64,000 nt of DNA from Oceanihabitans sp. IOP_32 (lineage in GTDB: Bacteria > Bacteroidota > Bacteroidia > Flavobacteriales > Flavobacteriaceae), in assembly GCF_009498295.1 (NCBI RefSeq), contig NZ_CP040813.1:3045001-3109000 (forward strand), read 5' to 3'. How positions within the stretch are numbered: the first letter of the stretch is position 1; each line of letters opens with the position of its first letter. Positions 18,229 to 27,301 of the stretch are shown here, one piece after another. Below the pieces are notes generated by a model that saw only the letters and a list, made by a program, of their open reading frames with translations, made no database searches and was not told where the DNA came from. The position numbers were made by a program, and so were the translations under genes.

Positions 18229-18814
18229 TTATTTTGCAAATAGTTGCTCGGCATGCTTAAACGCTTTAAACTCTAGAGCATTACCAGAGGGATCATAAAA
18301 AAACATGGTGGCTTGCTCGCCTATCAAGCCCTCAAATCTAATATAGGGGTTAATACCAAATTAGCCATGCCATGCCGCATATAATTCGTTTCTTTTTCGC
18401 CCATATTTCGGTATAAAATAAAACCATAACTCAGGCTATGCTTTGATTTTCTATCTCATCTGAACAAAAAATAATTCAAATTAATAATACGACATTTCAA
18501 AACTAAATTGGTATAATAATAAATTTAATGGATTTGTTCTTTAAATCTTCCGCGAAAGCGTGAAAAGTGTTCCAAGGTAAAACCACACCAAAATGGGGCA
18601 CTGGGACGGCTTTACCATCTACAGCATTAGTGTTTAAATCCCGGTCTGATTTTGGGGAGTAATGAATGACTAACTGATGCCCGAAAAAATTAAAATCTAC
18701 CCAATGCTCGCTACTTCGTCCTTCTTCACAATTGAGAATGTCGCGATAAAATGTTCGGCAGGTTTCTAAATTATAAACCGGAATGGCAAGATGAAAAGGA
18801 TAGTTTGAATCCAT
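18229..18814 (-). pseudogene. VOC (glyoxalase-like) gene disrupted by a MITE-like element
   Basis: The 5' part (18514-18814) encodes a VOC-fold protein starting MDSNYPFHLAIPVYNLE, but it runs into the inserted element and stops after SIKFIII. The 3' part resumes at 18350 and encodes [17 protein letters not shown]..., then the conserved [12 protein letters not shown] and the end of the protein (stop at 18229-18231). Removing the 160-bp element plus one 3-bp TTA target copy joins the two as ...[12 protein letters not shown]..., restoring one frame of 140 codons. VOC proteins of this type are metal-dependent dioxygenase or glyoxalase relatives; the substrate is unknown. The gene lies downstream of rluF. 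Confidence 0.9.
18354..18513 (+). mobile_element. MITE-like element, copy 1 (160 bp)
   Basis: Ends TACCAAATTAG and CTAAATTGGTA form an 11-bp terminal inverted repeat with one mismatch. The flanks are TAA at 18351-18353 and 18514-18516, a 3-bp target duplication. It carries no coding capacity. The interior shares CCATATTTCGGTATAA and the right end (ACGACATTTCAAAA) with the copy at 62740. Insertion into the VOC gene proves it is mobile or was mobilised. The 3-bp TNA-type duplication would fit mobilisation by an IS5-group transposase, but none is in the window. Confidence 0.85.
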
Positions 18815-18817
18815 AAT

Positions 18818-19576
18818 CTACTGTTTTTTTGTATTCGTAGAAGGGGTATATGCTTTAGTAGATGTACTAATTAAACGATTTAGTTCATCTAGCTCTTCTG
18901 GTCTAAGTTCTCTATACTCACCAATAGGAATATCTAGTTTTATGTTCATAATCCTAATGCGTTTAAGCGTTTCGACTTCGTAATTTAAATATGAACACAT
19001 TCTACGAATTTGCCGATTTAAGCCTTGAGTTAATACAATACTAAATGTACGAGAGTTTATTTTTTTAACCACACATTTCTTTGTTGTTTTGCCTAATTCT
19101 TCAATAAAAATCCCACCCGACATGCGGTTTATGAAGGTTTGAGAAATTGGTTTATCAACAGTAACTATATATTCTTTACCATGATTATTATCGGCTCGTA
19201 AAATTTTGTTCACGATATCACCATCATCAGTTAAAAGAATTAAACCCTCGCTAGGTTTATCTAATCTACCTATGGGAAAAATACGTTTAGGGTAATTAAT
19301 ATAATCGATGATATTGTCTTTTTCTACACTCGTATCTGTTGTGCAAACAATACCAACGGGTTTATTAAAAGCTAAATAAACAAAGTTTTTTTTGGTGTTT
19401 TCTATTAGATTACCATCAACATGCACGACATCGTTTGGAGCGATTTTTGTGCCTTTTTCAGGTACAATACCATTAATGGTAACTCTACCTGCTTCAATTA
19501 ACTTATCGGCTTCTCGGCGCGAGCAATAACCTACCTCACTTAAGAATTTATTAATACGTTTTAATGTGTCGCTCAT
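18818..19576 (-). CDS. rluF: 23S rRNA pseudouridine synthase RluF-like
   Basis: This enzyme isomerises a uridine in 23S rRNA to pseudouridine. The 252-aa protein has an N-terminal S4 RNA-binding domain (RINKFLSEVGYCSRREADKLI), then the RsuA/RluF catalytic domain with GRLDKPSEGLILLTDDGD holding the catalytic Asp, and HGKEYIVTVDKPI typical of RluF. I start it at the ATG at 19574-19576 (MSDTLKRINKF), because a TATTTTTG promoter box ends only 4 bp before it; an upstream in-frame ATG (19591) precedes the box. The transcript is therefore probably leaderless. Confidence 0.93.
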   Translation of the reverse strand: MSDTLKRINKFLSEVGYCSRREADKLIEAGRVTINGIVPEKGTKIAPNDVVHVDGNLIENTKKNFVYLAFNKPVGIVCTTDTSVEKDNIIDYINYPKRIFPIGRLDKPSEGLILLTDDGDIVNKILRADNNHGKEYIVTVDKPISQTFINRMSGGIFIEELGKTTKKCVVKKINSRTFSIVLTQGLNRQIRRMCSYLNYEVETLKRIRIMNIKLDIPIGEYRELRPEELDELNRLISTSTKAYTPSTNTKKQ

Positions 19577-19580
19577 AGTA

Positions 19581-19588
19581 CAAAAATA
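19581..19588 (-). promoter_or_regulatory. -7 promoter box of rluF (leaderless type)
   Basis: TATTTTTG on the minus strand matches TAnnTTTG, and the ATG follows after only TACT. In Bacteroidota transcription starts a few bases past this box, so the mRNA would begin at or next to the start codon. Confidence 0.55.
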
Positions 19589-19596
19589 CAATAATT

Positions 19597-20424
19597 TTAA
19601 TCGCTTATAAACTCTATGATATGATTGTATACCTCTTTAGTTCTAAGACTGTGGCCAAATCCAGTAGTTTTTATTAATTTGTGTTTTTCAAAATGTTTTT
19701 TTATCTCTAAAGCATCTTTAAACGGAATCACTTTATCTTTTTTGTCGTGAATTATAAGTACTTCGGCATCAATATTTTTCGAGAAGTTCGCGATGGTAAA
19801 GTGCTCTGGGAGATATCCAAAATGCTTAACAAAATATTTGTTTATCGATTTTGCAACGTTTTTAGTGTAGCCCATCATGTTGATATAATTATCAATTAAT
19901 CCCACAAAATTTGAAGGCGCCCCCAACAAAATTAATTTTTTAATAGAGGAATGGTTGTTGTTATGTATGGCAATCGCACTTGCTGTACCGCCAACCGAAT
20001 GGCCAATAACAATGTCTGTTTCAAAAATTTCTAAAGCAGCATGAATGCATTCTGAATATAATAACGCATTAAAAGTTTTATTTCCAGAGTCTCCATGAGC
20101 GGGTGCATCTAAAGCAATAATATTATAATTAAGCTTACGCAGTATGCTTACCAAATCTCGCCATCTGGCGGAGTTACTTTCCCAGCCATGGGCGAGCAAA
20201 ATAGTTTCTTTATCACCCACCCAATGGTACGTTTTTATGGCCATGTTTTTAAAAATCAGGTCTCTTTTTATTGCAGCTTCAAGATCCTGTTTTTGATTTT
20301 CTTTTAAATGTCCTTTTCTAGGTTTCGAAAACAAGTAAATGGCAATTTTTGAAGCTAAAGCGGGTGAAAAAAGACACAATATATTTATAGTAAAACCAAT
20401 AATTTTTGGAATTTGTTTTTTCAT
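19597..20424 (-). CDS. Alpha/beta hydrolase
   Basis: A 275-aa hydrolase. A hydrophobic N-terminus (FTINILCLFSPALASKIAI) could anchor it to the membrane. The alpha/beta fold is shown by ILLAHGWESNSARW (oxyanion region), the nucleophile elbow GHSVGGTAS, an acid in VLIIHDKKDKVIP and a terminal His in TTGFGHSLRT. The substrate is unknown. It is separated by 3 bp from the upstream cupin gene (both minus strand), indicating one transcript. Confidence 0.88.
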   Translation of the reverse strand: MKKQIPKIIGFTINILCLFSPALASKIAIYLFSKPRKGHLKENQKQDLEAAIKRDLIFKNMAIKTYHWVGDKETILLAHGWESNSARWRDLVSILRKLNYNIIALDAPAHGDSGNKTFNALLYSECIHAALEIFETDIVIGHSVGGTASAIAIHNNNHSSIKKLILLGAPSNFVGLIDNYINMMGYTKNVAKSINKYFVKHFGYLPEHFTIANFSKNIDAEVLIIHDKKDKVIPFKDALEIKKHFEKHKLIKTTGFGHSLRTKEVYNHIIEFISD

Positions 20425-20427
20425 GAC

Positions 20428-20793
20428 TTATGCTCTATGTGCTAAATCTATCGAAAACGCGGGCATACATATAGCAATATATTCGCAGGATTCTGAAAAG
20501 GGATTAGCGTATTGTACTTTTGTGTTTTTTTCAATTTTTATAGACTCCCCAGCATTTAAAACTACTATATCACCATCGACAATAAATTGTTTTTTACCTT
20601 TAATGATGAATGTGTATTCGTCGAACTCTGGGGTTTGATGGGGCTCGCTCCAACCAGGTGGTGCAATCATGTGAGCGATGCTTAATTTGGAATTGCCAGT
20701 AGAGGCGATACCAAAATGTTCTTTTATAACTTTACCATCTGTGGTTGGAACCACAAAAGGCCTGTTTTGTATGGTGTATTTTTTTTTAGACAT
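20428..20793 (-). CDS. Cupin-domain protein
   Basis: A 121-aa single-domain cupin: SEPHQTPEFDEYTFIIKGKKQFIVDGD carries the first cupin motif with metal-ligand His and Glu. The second motif region is AGESIKIEKNTKVQY. There is no DNA-binding domain and no signal peptide. It precedes the hydrolase by 3 bp. Its catalytic or sensory role cannot be told from sequence. Confidence 0.85.
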   Translation of the reverse strand: MSKKKYTIQNRPFVVPTTDGKVIKEHFGIASTGNSKLSIAHMIAPPGWSEPHQTPEFDEYTFIIKGKKQFIVDGDIVVLNAGESIKIEKNTKVQYANPFSESCEYIAICMPAFSIDLAHRA

Positions 20794-20850
20794 GTTTATA
20801 TATGGTATTCGTCGCTAAGTTTAAGCTTTTATTTTAGATTAAAACGCATT

Positions 20851-21822
20851 TTATTTTAAGGGCTTTTTTTTAATCATGCCGCCTTTTAAGTCCTTTACAA
20901 CGCCCATAATAATAAAAGCATTGGCATCAATTTTTTCAATCTCGGTATGCAGTTTTGCAAGCTCTAATCGGGTTACTATAATATATATAATATCTTTATC
21001 GAAACTTTGTCCGTCTTTTCTATAGCCGCCTTTTCCAGAGTAAACGGTACAAGCCCGCTGCAGTTTATTGGTAAGCATTAGGCGTAACTCTTCATGTTTG
21101 TTAGAGATTATAGTTACTCCTACATATTCTTCGACACCATCAACCACAAAATCTACGGTTTTAGCTGCAGACAAGTAGGTTAAAATGGCATACAGTGCTA
21201 CTTCAATAGACAATACGTAAGCACCAACCGAGAAAATAACGATGTTAATTAGTAACAACACGTCGCCAATAGTTAGCGATAATTTTCTTCCTAAATATAT
21301 AGCGAGAACTTCTGTGCCGTCAATAACACTGCCCCCACGCATAGACATACCAATCCCTAGACCAAGAAAGAAACCACCAAATACAGCAATTAACAATTTA
21401 TCTTCTGTAATAATGGGGTACTCAACAAAATGAACAACCAACGCTAAAAGTGAAATGGCTAAAACACTCTTTAATGCAAATTTAACACCAATGGTTTTAG
21501 AGGCAAGAAGTAAGAAGGGTAGATTTACGAGTATTAATAATAAGCCGAAATTAACAGTGGTTATATGTTCTAACAAAAGCGATATTCCCGTAGCACCTCC
21601 ATCAATAAATTTATTAGGAAGTAAAAAACCTTTTAAACCAAAACCTGCTGAAAATACACCAATAGTAATATATATAAACTCTTTAACGGCATGCGTAAAC
21701 TCAACTTTTAATTTTCTAACAGCAGGGACGAGTTCTTCGGTATTTATTGGGACGCCCGTGTTTTTATCTTCAAGCCTTTTGCGAGCGACTCTTACTAATA
21801 GCTTAGAGATAAATGAATTCAT
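20851..21822 (-). CDS. YitT family membrane protein (DUF2179)
   Basis: A 323-aa protein with about five membrane helices (starting near residue 45, with GLKGFLLPNKFIDGGATGISLL, a YitT hallmark) and a cytosolic C-terminal DUF2179 domain (about 235-320, CTVYSGKGGYRKDG). The N-terminal 40 residues are hydrophilic and somewhat longer than usual. The family's transport substrate is unknown. It lies between the cupin gene and a small lipoprotein in the minus-strand block. Confidence 0.88.
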   Translation of the reverse strand: MNSFISKLLVRVARKRLEDKNTGVPINTEELVPAVRKLKVEFTHAVKEFIYITIGVFSAGFGLKGFLLPNKFIDGGATGISLLLEHITTVNFGLLLILVNLPFLLLASKTIGVKFALKSVLAISLLALVVHFVEYPIITEDKLLIAVFGGFFLGLGIGMSMRGGSVIDGTEVLAIYLGRKLSLTIGDVLLLINIVIFSVGAYVLSIEVALYAILTYLSAAKTVDFVVDGVEEYVGVTIISNKHEELRLMLTNKLQRACTVYSGKGGYRKDGQSFDKDIIYIIVTRLELAKLHTEIEKIDANAFIIMGVVKDLKGGMIKKKPLK

Positions 21823-21832
21823 TGTGTTTATG

Positions 21833-22393
21833 TTATAAGTTATTCCAGTTTAAAAAGAAATATTTCACTTTGGCATGATCTGGAATTTGCGCAGCTTCAA
21901 TATTTATATTCATATCGAAGCGAATGTTTGCAGGTAATTCTTTTTTATCGATGGTGAAAGCAGCATTAATGCCGTCTATAGAAATTACAATCGAATTTAT
22001 TAGGTTATTTATTCTCGAAATCTTGTAATTCGCCTCAATGTCTTTAAAAGTGCTTAAAGTTGTTATATTTTTATCCGTTTTATAGCGTGGGTCAAAAACT
22101 TGAATACTCTTTATTACAGAGGTAGAATCTAAGGGTTCTCTGGGCGTTAGAGCTAAAAGTAGTTTACCGCTTTTTTCAAAAATTTTTATATCACCAACGC
22201 TTCCGGTGAATTCGTCGCCATTAATTAGATTGACTATAGAATCTTTACTAAAAATCTGCTTTAAATCTTTAATTTGAGTCGTGTCGGTAAGTAATCCTAT
22301 ATGTTGTTTACCAATTAAAAACGGGTCTTGTTTTTTTTTACAACTGGTTATGAGTACAGTTAAAGATATCAGGCAAAAAATAATTTTTTTCAT
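21833..22393 (-). CDS. Small lipoprotein of unknown function
   Basis: A 186-aa protein starting MKKIIFCLISLTVLITSCKKK, a clear lipoprotein signal with Cys at about residue 18. The rest is a soluble, beta-rich domain with no motif I recognise; it includes LLTDTTQIKDLKQIFSKDS and ends in FFLNWNNL. It starts 38 bp downstream of the HerA-like ATPase stop and ends 10 bp before yitT. The function is unknown. Confidence 0.7.
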   Translation of the reverse strand: MKKIIFCLISLTVLITSCKKKQDPFLIGKQHIGLLTDTTQIKDLKQIFSKDSIVNLINGDEFTGSVGDIKIFEKSGKLLLALTPREPLDSTSVIKSIQVFDPRYKTDKNITTLSTFKDIEANYKISRINNLINSIVISIDGINAAFTIDKKELPANIRFDMNINIEAAQIPDHAKVKYFFLNWNNL

Positions 22394-22431
22394 GTATGTA
22401 GTTTTGGTTTAAGTCTTATTTTTAAGAGATA

Positions 22432-23955
22432 CTATTTTTTTAAAGCTTTATTTAACACGCCAAAAACACTTCTACTAAAAGTAGCACTCGTGAGTACTTT
22501 TACTATGGGATTAATACGGGTACTTTTTCGTCGACTGGTCGATGAGCGTTGTTTAGCTTCTTTTTCTTGATACGCTTTTTCTTTAGCGGCTTCTTCTTCG
22601 GCGAGTTTAATTTTTTCGTTAAGCATTTCGTATGCACTTTCTCTATCGATGGTTTCATCGTATTTTTCGACCATTTTAGATTGTGAAAGTAAAGTATTTA
22701 ATTCGCTATCGGTTAAAATATCCATTCTGCTCATGGGCGCTCGTATTAAGGTGGCGGCTAGAGGAGAAGGTCTCCCTTTTTCATCTAAAGCCGACACCAA
22801 AGCTTCGCCAGTGCCTAAAGATGTTAAAACCTCGGTGGTATCGTAAAACTCAGAATCTGGATAATTTTGAGCTGTGAGTTTTATGGCTTTTCTGTCTTTG
22901 GCTGTAAAAGCACGTAAAGCATGTTGTATTTTCAAACCTAATTGCCCTAAAACAGCTTCTGGGACATCGGTTGGGTTTTGGGTTACAAAATACAAACCAA
23001 CACCTTTACTTCGTATTAACTTTACAATACTCTCAATTTGGTCAAGTAGGGGCTTAGAGGCTTCGTTGAATATTAAATGTGCCTCGTCAATAAACATAAT
23101 AAGTTCTGGTCTTTCGCTATCGCCTTGTTCTGGAAATGTTGAATAGATTTCGGCTAATAAACTCAGCATAAACGTAGAAAACAGTTTGGGTCTGTCTTGA
23201 ATATCGGTAAGCCTTATAATGTTGATAAAACCTCTGCCATTTTCATCGATTCGCAATAAATCTTGAACATCAAAGGAGGTTTCTCCAAAAAACAAATCGG
23301 CACCTTGTTGTTCTAACTCAATAATTTTTCTAAGAATAGCACCAGTTGAAGCTGTTGAAATCCGACCATATGCCTCTGCAAATTCTTCTCTACCTTCGTT
23401 GGTAGCGTATTGTAAAATTTTCTTAAAATCTTTTAAATCAAGAAGCGGATATTTATTAATATCACAATATTGAAAAATGACTGAAACGATTCCAGATTGG
23501 GTTTCGCTTAAATTTAAAATACGAGACAGTAAAACAGGGCCAAACTCACTCACCGTAGCTCTCAACCTAACACCATGTTGCTCTGAAAGAGTTAAAATTT
23601 CAACAGGAAAAGACTTGGCTTCAAAAGGTAAACCAATTTTTTCGTGGCGTTCATCAATTTTTGGATGCCCAGGACTTGCCTTTGCTAAACCACTTAAATC
23701 GCCCTTAATATCCATAAGTAACACAGGAATACCTTTTTCACTTAAATTTTCGGCTAAAACTTGAAGTGACTTCGTTTTTCCAGTACCCGTAGCACCTGCA
23801 ATTAAACCATGCCTATTCATGGTTTTAAGAGGAATTTTTACGTGGGCACCTGTTATCGCTTCACCATCTAGCATAGCGGCTCCAAATGGAATAAAGTCAC
23901 CTTTGGTTGTATAGCCTTCTGTTATGTGTTTATAAAACGCGTCTTTTCTACTCAT
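22432..23955 (-). CDS. HerA-like/DUF853 (YjgR-type) ATPase
   Basis: A 507-aa P-loop ATPase of the HerA/FtsK-like superfamily, DUF853 branch (E. coli YjgR). It has Walker A GATGTGKT at 54-61, Walker B LIMFIDEAHLIFNEA near 285, and a sensor segment VTQNPTDVPEAVLGQLG. The C-terminus is a Lys/Glu-rich coiled segment followed by a basic tail. HerA relatives pump DNA, but the cellular role of this branch is not established. It is the first gene of the minus-strand block that runs to the VOC gene. Confidence 0.9.
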   Translation of the reverse strand: MSRKDAFYKHITEGYTTKGDFIPFGAAMLDGEAITGAHVKIPLKTMNRHGLIAGATGTGKTKSLQVLAENLSEKGIPVLLMDIKGDLSGLAKASPGHPKIDERHEKIGLPFEAKSFPVEILTLSEQHGVRLRATVSEFGPVLLSRILNLSETQSGIVSVIFQYCDINKYPLLDLKDFKKILQYATNEGREEFAEAYGRISTASTGAILRKIIELEQQGADLFFGETSFDVQDLLRIDENGRGFINIIRLTDIQDRPKLFSTFMLSLLAEIYSTFPEQGDSERPELIMFIDEAHLIFNEASKPLLDQIESIVKLIRSKGVGLYFVTQNPTDVPEAVLGQLGLKIQHALRAFTAKDRKAIKLTAQNYPDSEFYDTTEVLTSLGTGEALVSALDEKGRPSPLAATLIRAPMSRMDILTDSELNTLLSQSKMVEKYDETIDRESAYEMLNEKIKLAEEEAAKEKAYQEKEAKQRSSTSRRKSTRINPIVKVLTSATFSRSVFGVLNKALKK

Positions 23956-24160
23956 GCCTTAAAAATTTCGATAAAAGTAAAGCAAAAATGAAGAAGAAAA
24001 AAATAGAGCTTTTAGAATTTGCGGACTTTTTAATTCAGAATTTTTTGAATAATTGAGATGAAAATCGAAATACAAATCACCTTTTATTTGAACGCTATTT
24101 TTTTGACCTTCAATTGACACGAATAAATTTTATTTTGAAATATATCTATTCTGGAATTTG

Positions 24161-24168
24161 TATCTTTG
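24161..24168 (+). promoter_or_regulatory. -7 promoter box of queE (near-leaderless)
   Basis: TATCTTTG matches TAnnTTTG and lies 7 bp before the ATG at 24176. A TTTTG at 24133-24137 could be the -33 element (23-bp spacing). An in-frame ATG at 24158 sits before the box and so is not the start. Confidence 0.6.
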
Positions 24169-24175
24169 CAAACTT

Positions 24176-24805
24176 ATGAAAAAAGAGATAGAACTATTAG
24201 TAAATAAAGGTGAAATGCTGCCGTTAATGGAGGAGTTTTACACCATACAAGGTGAAGGTTTTCACAAGGGTACCGCGGCATATTTTATAAGGCTAGGGGG
24301 CTGCGATGTGGGGTGCCATTGGTGCGATGTGAAAGAGAGTTGGAATGCCGATTTACACCCACCAACAGAAACCGATAAAATTGTACAAAACGCAAAAAAA
24401 TACAGTAATACCATTGTCGTTACCGGAGGCGAGCCCTTAATGTGGGATATGACGCTTTTAACCTCGAAACTTAAGGCCGAAGGTTTAAAAACCCATATTG
24501 AAACCTCTGGCGCTTACAAATTAACAGGTAATTGGGATTGGATTTGTTTATCGCCAAAAAAAATGAAGTTGCCTAAACAAGAGGTTAGCGATAAGGCTCA
24601 TGAACTAAAAGTAATAGTTTACAATAAAGATGATTTTCGCTTTGCCGAAGAACAAGCGGCTCGAGTAAATAAAGATTGTATTTTATATTTACAACCCGAG
24701 TGGAGTAAACGCGATAAAATGGTTCCAGAAATTGTGGATTACGTGATGAAAAATCCAAAATGGAAAATATCTCTACAAACTCATAAATATCTTAATATAC
24801 CTTAA
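24176..24805 (+). CDS. queE: 7-carboxy-7-deazaguanine synthase QueE
   Basis: This radical SAM enzyme makes 7-carboxy-7-deazaguanine on the queuosine pathway. The 209-aa protein carries the iron-sulfur motif C-x3-C-x2-C at residues 43, 47 and 50 (GGCDVGCHWCD), preceded by the substrate-binding EEFYTIQGEG. VTGGEPLMW is the SAM-binding GGE motif. I chose the ATG at 24176, since the promoter box covers 24161-24168 and relatives begin with a similar KKEIELLVNKGEMLPL. No other que genes are nearby. Confidence 0.95.
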   Translation: MKKEIELLVNKGEMLPLMEEFYTIQGEGFHKGTAAYFIRLGGCDVGCHWCDVKESWNADLHPPTETDKIVQNAKKYSNTIVVTGGEPLMWDMTLLTSKLKAEGLKTHIETSGAYKLTGNWDWICLSPKKMKLPKQEVSDKAHELKVIVYNKDDFRFAEEQAARVNKDCILYLQPEWSKRDKMVPEIVDYVMKNPKWKISLQTHKYLNIP

Positions 24806-25357
24806 GCTTTTAAATTAATAGTTGTTTTGCCCTATTGAAGTACTATTTTTTTTGAGGGATTACCCATTTACATACTTCGTGCTAGCACAGAGCAATTTTT
24901 TAAACTTTTGTAAAAAAGTTTTAGATCTCATTTAAGTTGTTTTAGTGTTATAAGAAGGTTGAATAAATTTTGTATAAATCGGTTTTCACCTTACAAAGAT
25001 TCAGCAGTATACCTTGTTTGTAAAAGAACGCTGTTTTTTCTGTGAATACCACCAGACCAAGGGGGTTATACTATTTCCCAATTAAAACTACTACAATAAA
25101 TGCCCTTTGTTTTTTTTGTATTTATATAAAGATAATCCTCAGCCAATTCCATGACTTCGTAATTATAATTCGCACACTTAAATAAATATATATTTTCATT
25201 ACCGTATTTTTAATTATTATGGTGTATTACGCATGGAGAGCCAAATGGAAACCGTCTTTTTTTCAAACGCAATAATGATTTTAATTACTACTTTCATTAT
25301 TTTTTTATTATATTTATAACCCTTCAAGTCTTTTAATTAATAGCCTAAAAAAGACTT
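24806..25357. other. Intergenic region between queE and the TPR kinase
   Basis: About 550 AT-rich bases. Two very short frames occur near the end (a 28-codon hydrophobic one at 25233-25319 and an overlapping 18-codon one), but neither has enough support to call. No tRNA, terminator or repeat was recognised. Confidence 0.5.
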
Positions 25358-27301
25358 ATGATTACGAAAACACCTTCTAGCATTGTAGTACTTTTATCCT
25401 TTTTGAGCTGTTTTATCTTAAATATTTATAGTCAAAATTCTTCTAACACTCCTATTGACAGTCTTTTAATAAAACTCAGTTCTGAAAAAAACCAAGAAAA
25501 AAAGTTAGAAATCCTTAACGATCTCGTTGATCTCGCTTTTCAATCCGATTTGAATTTAGCTAAACGATATGCTAGAAAGGGTGTCCAATTGGCCGAACAA
25601 AGCCAGCATAAAATCTGGCAACCTAAATTTTACGAAATGCAAGGTAGAATGCACGCCAATCTTTTGGAACTAGATTCGGCTTCTATTAATTTTGATAAAG
25701 CTCTAAAGGGTTTTACTGAAATAGACGACAAAAAAGGCCAAGCCACTACCTATTTTAAAATAGGCTGGGTACATAAACGGCAAGGTAATATTGAAGCAGC
25801 CTTAAAGGTCGATTTAAAAGCCCTAAAACTCATGGAGTCCATAGATGATAAATTAGGAATTGCTGGTGCCTACAATCGAATTTCGGAAGATTTAACGAAA
25901 CAAGGCCGACTTGAAGAAGCCTACGAATATGCACTAAAAACCATTACCCTGTGTAAAGAACAAAACTTTAACGAAGAACTGGCTTATGCCTACACCGCTG
26001 CTGGAGATACCCAAATTGCTATGGGAAATAGTGAAGCTTCTTTTGGATATTTTGATGAAGCTCTAAATTTGGCAAAATCACTTAATTTTTCCATTTTCGA
26101 TATTATAAATTTCTCAAATAATCGAGCAAATGCTTTAAAACGTATGGGGAAATACGATGAAGCTAAAGCGGCATACGAAACGGCATTATCTACAGCACAA
26201 GATGTAAATTATGGCAATGCCATATATGTAATTACGGCCAATTTAGGCGAAATTAATTTGCTTTTAGGCGATTATGAAGCCGCTTTAAAATATCAGTTGC
26301 AAACAGTAGCCACACAAGAATCTCAAGGCGATGTGTCCAATTTAACAGAAAACTACCATCATTTAAGCACTATTTATGAGAAATTAGAGAATTATCCGTT
26401 GGCCTTAGAGTTTCAAAAAAAAGCGCTTGTTATGCGCGACAGTACGGCAAAAATAGAAAGCGACAAAACCATGTCTGCTTTAATGACACAGTTTGAAACC
26501 GAAAAGAAAGATCAAACCATTAATGCCCAAAACACCCAAATAGCACAACAACGGAAAACACAAATACTTTATATTGCCATTGCAACTATTTTTGCTTTGG
26601 GCTTATTAGGCATGTTTTTTAGTTTTAAAAATATTAGAAAAAAACGTGAGGCTTTACAAACTTTAAATGAAGCACTCGATGCCAAAAACAGACAGAATGA
26701 ATTGTTGTTAAAAGAAATTCACCATCGGGTAAAAAATAATTTAGAAATGGTAAAGGGGTTAATAGCCTTACAGTCTGCTCATTTGGAAGATTCGGCAACT
26801 AAAGATGCCATGATTGCGAGTCAGAATCGAGTGCAATCCATGGGGATTATTCACCAAAAACTCTATCAAGGTACTAATTTAGGGGCTATAGAAATGAAAG
26901 ACTACTTCCTAAATTTAGGCGATGGTATTTTAGATTCTTTTGATGCAGAAAATAGGGTGCAAATAGAATGTATCATGGAGCAATTGGAATTGGATGTAGA
27001 TACAGCCGTTCCCATAGGTTTAATAGTGAACGAGCTATTAACCAATGCCATAAAATATGCGTTCCCGAATACAGAAAACGGTAAAATATCCATTCAATTA
27101 GAACAAAAAGCCAATGATATTTTGCACTTAAAAGTATCGGATAATGGTGTGGGGAAAGTTTTAGGTGGCGCAGCAAAAGGCACTGGTTTTGGTTCGCAAC
27201 TTATCCAGTTATTAACGCAACAGTTAGATGGCATTATGCAAGAAAGTAATGAGAAAGGCACATCGGTTTCATTTCAATTTAAACACCAAAAAGCGGCATG
27301 A
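25358..27301 (+). CDS. TPR-repeat sensor histidine kinase (HisKA_2 type)
   Basis: A 647-aa membrane sensor kinase. It has a signal peptide (about 1-25), six or so TPR repeats in the periplasm (about 60-375), one membrane helix near 404-423, a short coiled coil, and a HisKA_2 phosphoacceptor domain (LLLKEIHHRVKNN, His455). The HATPase domain has N-box NELLTNAIKYAFP and G-box DNGVG. The stop overlaps the next ATG (ATGA), so it is coupled to the LytTR regulator, its likely partner. The TPR domain may sense a protein or peptide in the periplasm; the signal is unknown. Confidence 0.93.
   Translation: MITKTPSSIVVLLSFLSCFILNIYSQNSSNTPIDSLLIKLSSEKNQEKKLEILNDLVDLAFQSDLNLAKRYARKGVQLAEQSQHKIWQPKFYEMQGRMHANLLELDSASINFDKALKGFTEIDDKKGQATTYFKIGWVHKRQGNIEAALKVDLKALKLMESIDDKLGIAGAYNRISEDLTKQGRLEEAYEYALKTITLCKEQNFNEELAYAYTAAGDTQIAMGNSEASFGYFDEALNLAKSLNFSIFDIINFSNNRANALKRMGKYDEAKAAYETALSTAQDVNYGNAIYVITANLGEINLLLGDYEAALKYQLQTVATQESQGDVSNLTENYHHLSTIYEKLENYPLALEFQKKALVMRDSTAKIESDKTMSALMTQFETEKKDQTINAQNTQIAQQRKTQILYIAIATIFALGLLGMFFSFKNIRKKREALQTLNEALDAKNRQNELLLKEIHHRVKNNLEMVKGLIALQSAHLEDSATKDAMIASQNRVQSMGIIHQKLYQGTNLGAIEMKDYFLNLGDGILDSFDAENRVQIECIMEQLELDVDTAVPIGLIVNELLTNAIKYAFPNTENGKISIQLEQKANDILHLKVSDNGVGKVLGGAAKGTGFGSQLIQLLTQQLDGIMQESNEKGTSVSFQFKHQKAA

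Noticed and set aside
18354-18513. Integron attC sites or CRISPR-like repeats for the TACCAA elements
   Set aside because: The copies are dispersed over 44 kb, not arrayed. They have transposon-like ends with target duplications, and there is no integrase, gene cassette or spacer structure.
25233-25319. A 28-codon hydrophobic frame just upstream of the TPR kinase gene
   Set aside because: It is a single membrane-like peptide in an AT-rich region with no promoter box, conserved motif or known relative that I can name. Chance frames of this size are common.
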